Shown: one piece after another, positions 61,970 to 64,000 of the stretch
How the letters are laid out: each line of letters begins with the position of its first letter
Position numbering within the stretch: position 1 is the first letter of the stretch
Origin: Semisulcospira habei
Taxonomy: Eukaryota; Mollusca; Gastropoda; Semisulcospiridae
DNA: 64,000 nucleotides
NCBI GenBank assembly: GCA_036245525.1
Contig: BTPG01000001.1
Location: 177,830,611 to 177,894,610, forward strand
Reading direction: 5' to 3'
The notes under the pieces: generated by a model
Told to the model about the DNA's origin: nothing
The model's input: the letters and a program-made list of their open reading frames with translations, nothing else
Databases searched by the model: none
Made by a program: the position numbers and the translations under genes

Positions 61970-64000
61970 CGGTGTGGCCCCGGCCCTGGCGATGCTGTCC
62001 GTCAGGAAACCGCTAGGTTCTTGTGTTGGAATGTGGACGGTCTTGTGCAGAAGTTAAGTGAGTCAGATTTCGTCAACTTTATTACTTCTTTTGACTTCTC
62101 TTGTCTTATAGAAACATTCACCAATTTGTCGTTTGATTTCTCCATCACATTTTGTGACTTTATTGTTTTCCACGCCCCAGTCAACAAACTGTCGAAACTA
62201 GGTAGGGGATCTGGTGGAGTGGTTTTGCTTGTGAAGAAAAGTATAGCACGATACGTGACCAGGATAGATACTAGTCTTGACAATACCATAGTGGTGAAAA
62301 TAGCAGGAACTATAGTGGGGTTAATGCAAGATGTGATTTTAGTGTGTTCATATGTACCTCCATCGTCATCACCTTACTACAAAGAGAAAACTGTAAATAG
62401 TAACATCCCGTTGCTCGAACAGTTGATTCTCGATATGCAGGAGAAGGAAAATAACTGTCACATTATAGTCTGTGGTGACTTAAATGCACGAACTGGGCTA
62501 TGGCAAAACAAAACGGACGATGGCAATATTGATGGGTTGATAGGGATTGACCGGGTGGATGATAATTTTAGAAACTCTGATGATGTTGTAATTAACCATT
62601 TCGGACGACTATTAATAGAAATGTGTTCCTCTACATCACTGTGGGTGTTAAATGGGGACAGTGATACCAACTCAGGTAAATTTACTTATGTATCTCCTCA
62701 TGGTAACAGTGTGGTGGACTACTTTCTGTGTAGCTATGATATTGTGCGACAGTGTACAGTAGAAATTGTACATAGAGTGGAATCGCCCCATATGCCTTTG
62801 GTACTGCAGATGTCATGCCATTGTCAAGCATCCGATGAGCCCGTTGAAAAGCAGTTTGTTTCTAAATATATCTGGAATCCGGAATTGCAACAGGAATACA
62901 CGGATAGAGTGAATTCTGACGAGGGTCAGATGATGCTTGATGAGGCTCATCATACCATTGATTTGTCTGCAGACATAGCCATTAAACATTTCACGGAGTA
63001 TCTCTACTATTGTGCAGATTGTATGAAAAAACAGGTTTGTGTGGGCGGTTCCTCTCGCTGTACAGGCTCAGTGTGGTTCGACAATGACTGTCGTGACCTG
63101 AAAAGAGAAGCGAGGAAAGCGCTGCATGTGTTCAGTAGGTCACGTTGTGATGAGGATAGACAGGCATACTGTGACAAGAGACGTGCGTATAAGGCCATGA
63201 TGGTGACTAAGAAAAGACACCACAACCAATCCACGTGCAGACGGCTACTGGACAATGCAAACAACAGTGCGGTGTTTTGGAAACACGTGCGAATCGCGAA
63301 CAGAAGGAAACAAGAACAGCCCAAGATAAAAATAGAGACTTGGGAGACACATTTTCGCACTGTGCTCAGTGGTCACTTACCGGACAAGGACGACCGGGAA
63401 TTCCCTCTACCAACCTGCGAGTCTGTTCCTGGGCCGGCGGACTCGGGAACATGTAGGCACGTGCCCAAGTTGGACGGCCCAGTAACAGAGCAGGAGGTCA
63501 GACACGCTGTGTGCAAGCTGAAATCTGGGAAAGCGTCAGGCATTGATCAAGTGTTATCAGAGTACCTCAAACATGCAGGTGATACCATTGTGCCATTTTT
63601 GACGAAATACTTTAATCACCTGCTCGATAACCAGTACTTTCCTGTTGAGTGGAGTCGCTCCGTGATTGTCCCGATCTTTAAGAAGGGCGATACAAATAAC
63701 CCAGCCAACTATAGAGGGGTGTCTCTGCTCAGTGTGACCAGTAAAGCTTTTACTTCCATTCTAAACAGTAGACTCTACAAGTGGGCAGAAAAAGAGGGGA
63801 AAATAAACGAAGAGCAAGCCGGGTTTCGGCAGGGATACTCGACTGTTGATCATATATTCACTTTGATATCTATTATACAAAGATCCCTTGCTCGAAATAA
63901 GAAACTATATGTGGCTTTCATCGATTACAAGCGTGCTTTTGACTCTGTAGACAGGGAAATGTTGTGGTCTGTTCTAATACATGTACAGGTCTCTACAAAA
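61970..64000 (+). CDS. LINE D ORF2: endonuclease and reverse transcriptase, open to the window edge
   Basis: 677 codons without a stop, in the same frame as ORF1 and directly after its UAG. The endonuclease begins at once: FLCWNVDGL (62018), SCLIETFTNLSF, CGDLNARTGLW and VVDYFLCSYD; the final Ser-Asp-His motif is replaced by ESPHMPLVL. RT: GKASGIDQVLSEYLK, FKKGDTNNPANYRGVSLLS, QAGFRQGYSTVDHI and FIDYKRAFDSVDRE (motif A). Motifs B and C lie beyond the edge. The first in-frame ATG is at 62324, inside the endonuclease, so it is unlikely to be the start. Readthrough or non-AUG/coupled initiation is implied. Confidence 0.9.

Larger units (their letters stand above)
60530..64000 (+). mobile_element. 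LINE D: non-LTR retrotransposon with 2A-like peptide (CR1/L2-like), runs off right edge
   Basis: ORF1 (coiled coil and RRM-like) and ORF2 (endonuclease and RT) lie on the plus strand, both open. The 5' boundary is approximate; it begins within ~100 bp of the 5' end of LINE C, so the two are head-to-head. The clade is inferred from ORF1 type and the presence of 2A, and is not certain. Confidence 0.88.

Overview
This window is a piece of animal nuclear genome made almost wholly of mobile DNA. I see no confident host gene. The mix suggests a marine lophotrochozoan, probably a mollusc and possibly a gastropod: three copies of an RNase H-bearing I/Nimb-type LINE, a Ty3/gypsy element with integrase ahead of reverse transcriptase, a LINE with a 2A peptide, a Polinton/Maverick, tRNA-derived SINEs and hammerhead-ribozyme repeats. 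The organism is an inference from repeat content; no species marker is present.

Layout. 1-2744: SINE fragment, then an element with ~200-bp terminal inverted repeats. 2991-8191 (minus): decayed gypsy-type LTR element, order LTR-gag-PR-INT-RT, with two nested insertions. 8268-12841: two more copies of a ~0.65-0.8 kb repeat first seen at 965, and a ~400-bp palindrome. 12842-14813: 5'-truncated LINE with 14-bp target duplications. 16241-18299: another LINE (minus) split by a MITE that itself carries a SINE. 18363-38650: a ~20.3-kb Polinton-like element with ~230-bp terminal inverted repeats. 39411-40387: hAT-like MITE. 40436-46398, 50184-54592 and 54593-60518: three I/Nimb-like LINEs (minus); the first is full length but dead, the second broken, the third has both ORFs intact. 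60530 to the right edge: a plus-strand LINE with a 2A-like peptide in ORF1, and ORF2 in the same frame after one UAG.

The Polinton encodes a packaging ATPase, a probable major capsid protein, a protein-primed family B DNA polymerase, a retroviral-type integrase, and about ten small or uncharacterised proteins, several with membrane segments. Together these would replicate, package and integrate a linear DNA. This copy is disabled: three SINEs of one family lie in its capsid-type, polymerase and proline-rich genes, there are in-frame stops and frameshifts (several in A-runs), and a 3-kb ribozyme array sits in a further gene. Many Polinton genes begin at a TATAAAAATG-like sequence, a candidate promoter or start signal.

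Most striking is that array (25464-28454): five ~530-bp monomers, three head-to-tail and two inverted. Each carries a complete type-I hammerhead ribozyme (CTGATGA core, 4-bp stem II, GAAAC, GTC cleavage site, stem I GGTGTG/CACACC), and the array is flanked by 13-bp duplications of the interrupted gene. It looks like an animal retrozyme inserted in a virus-like transposon.
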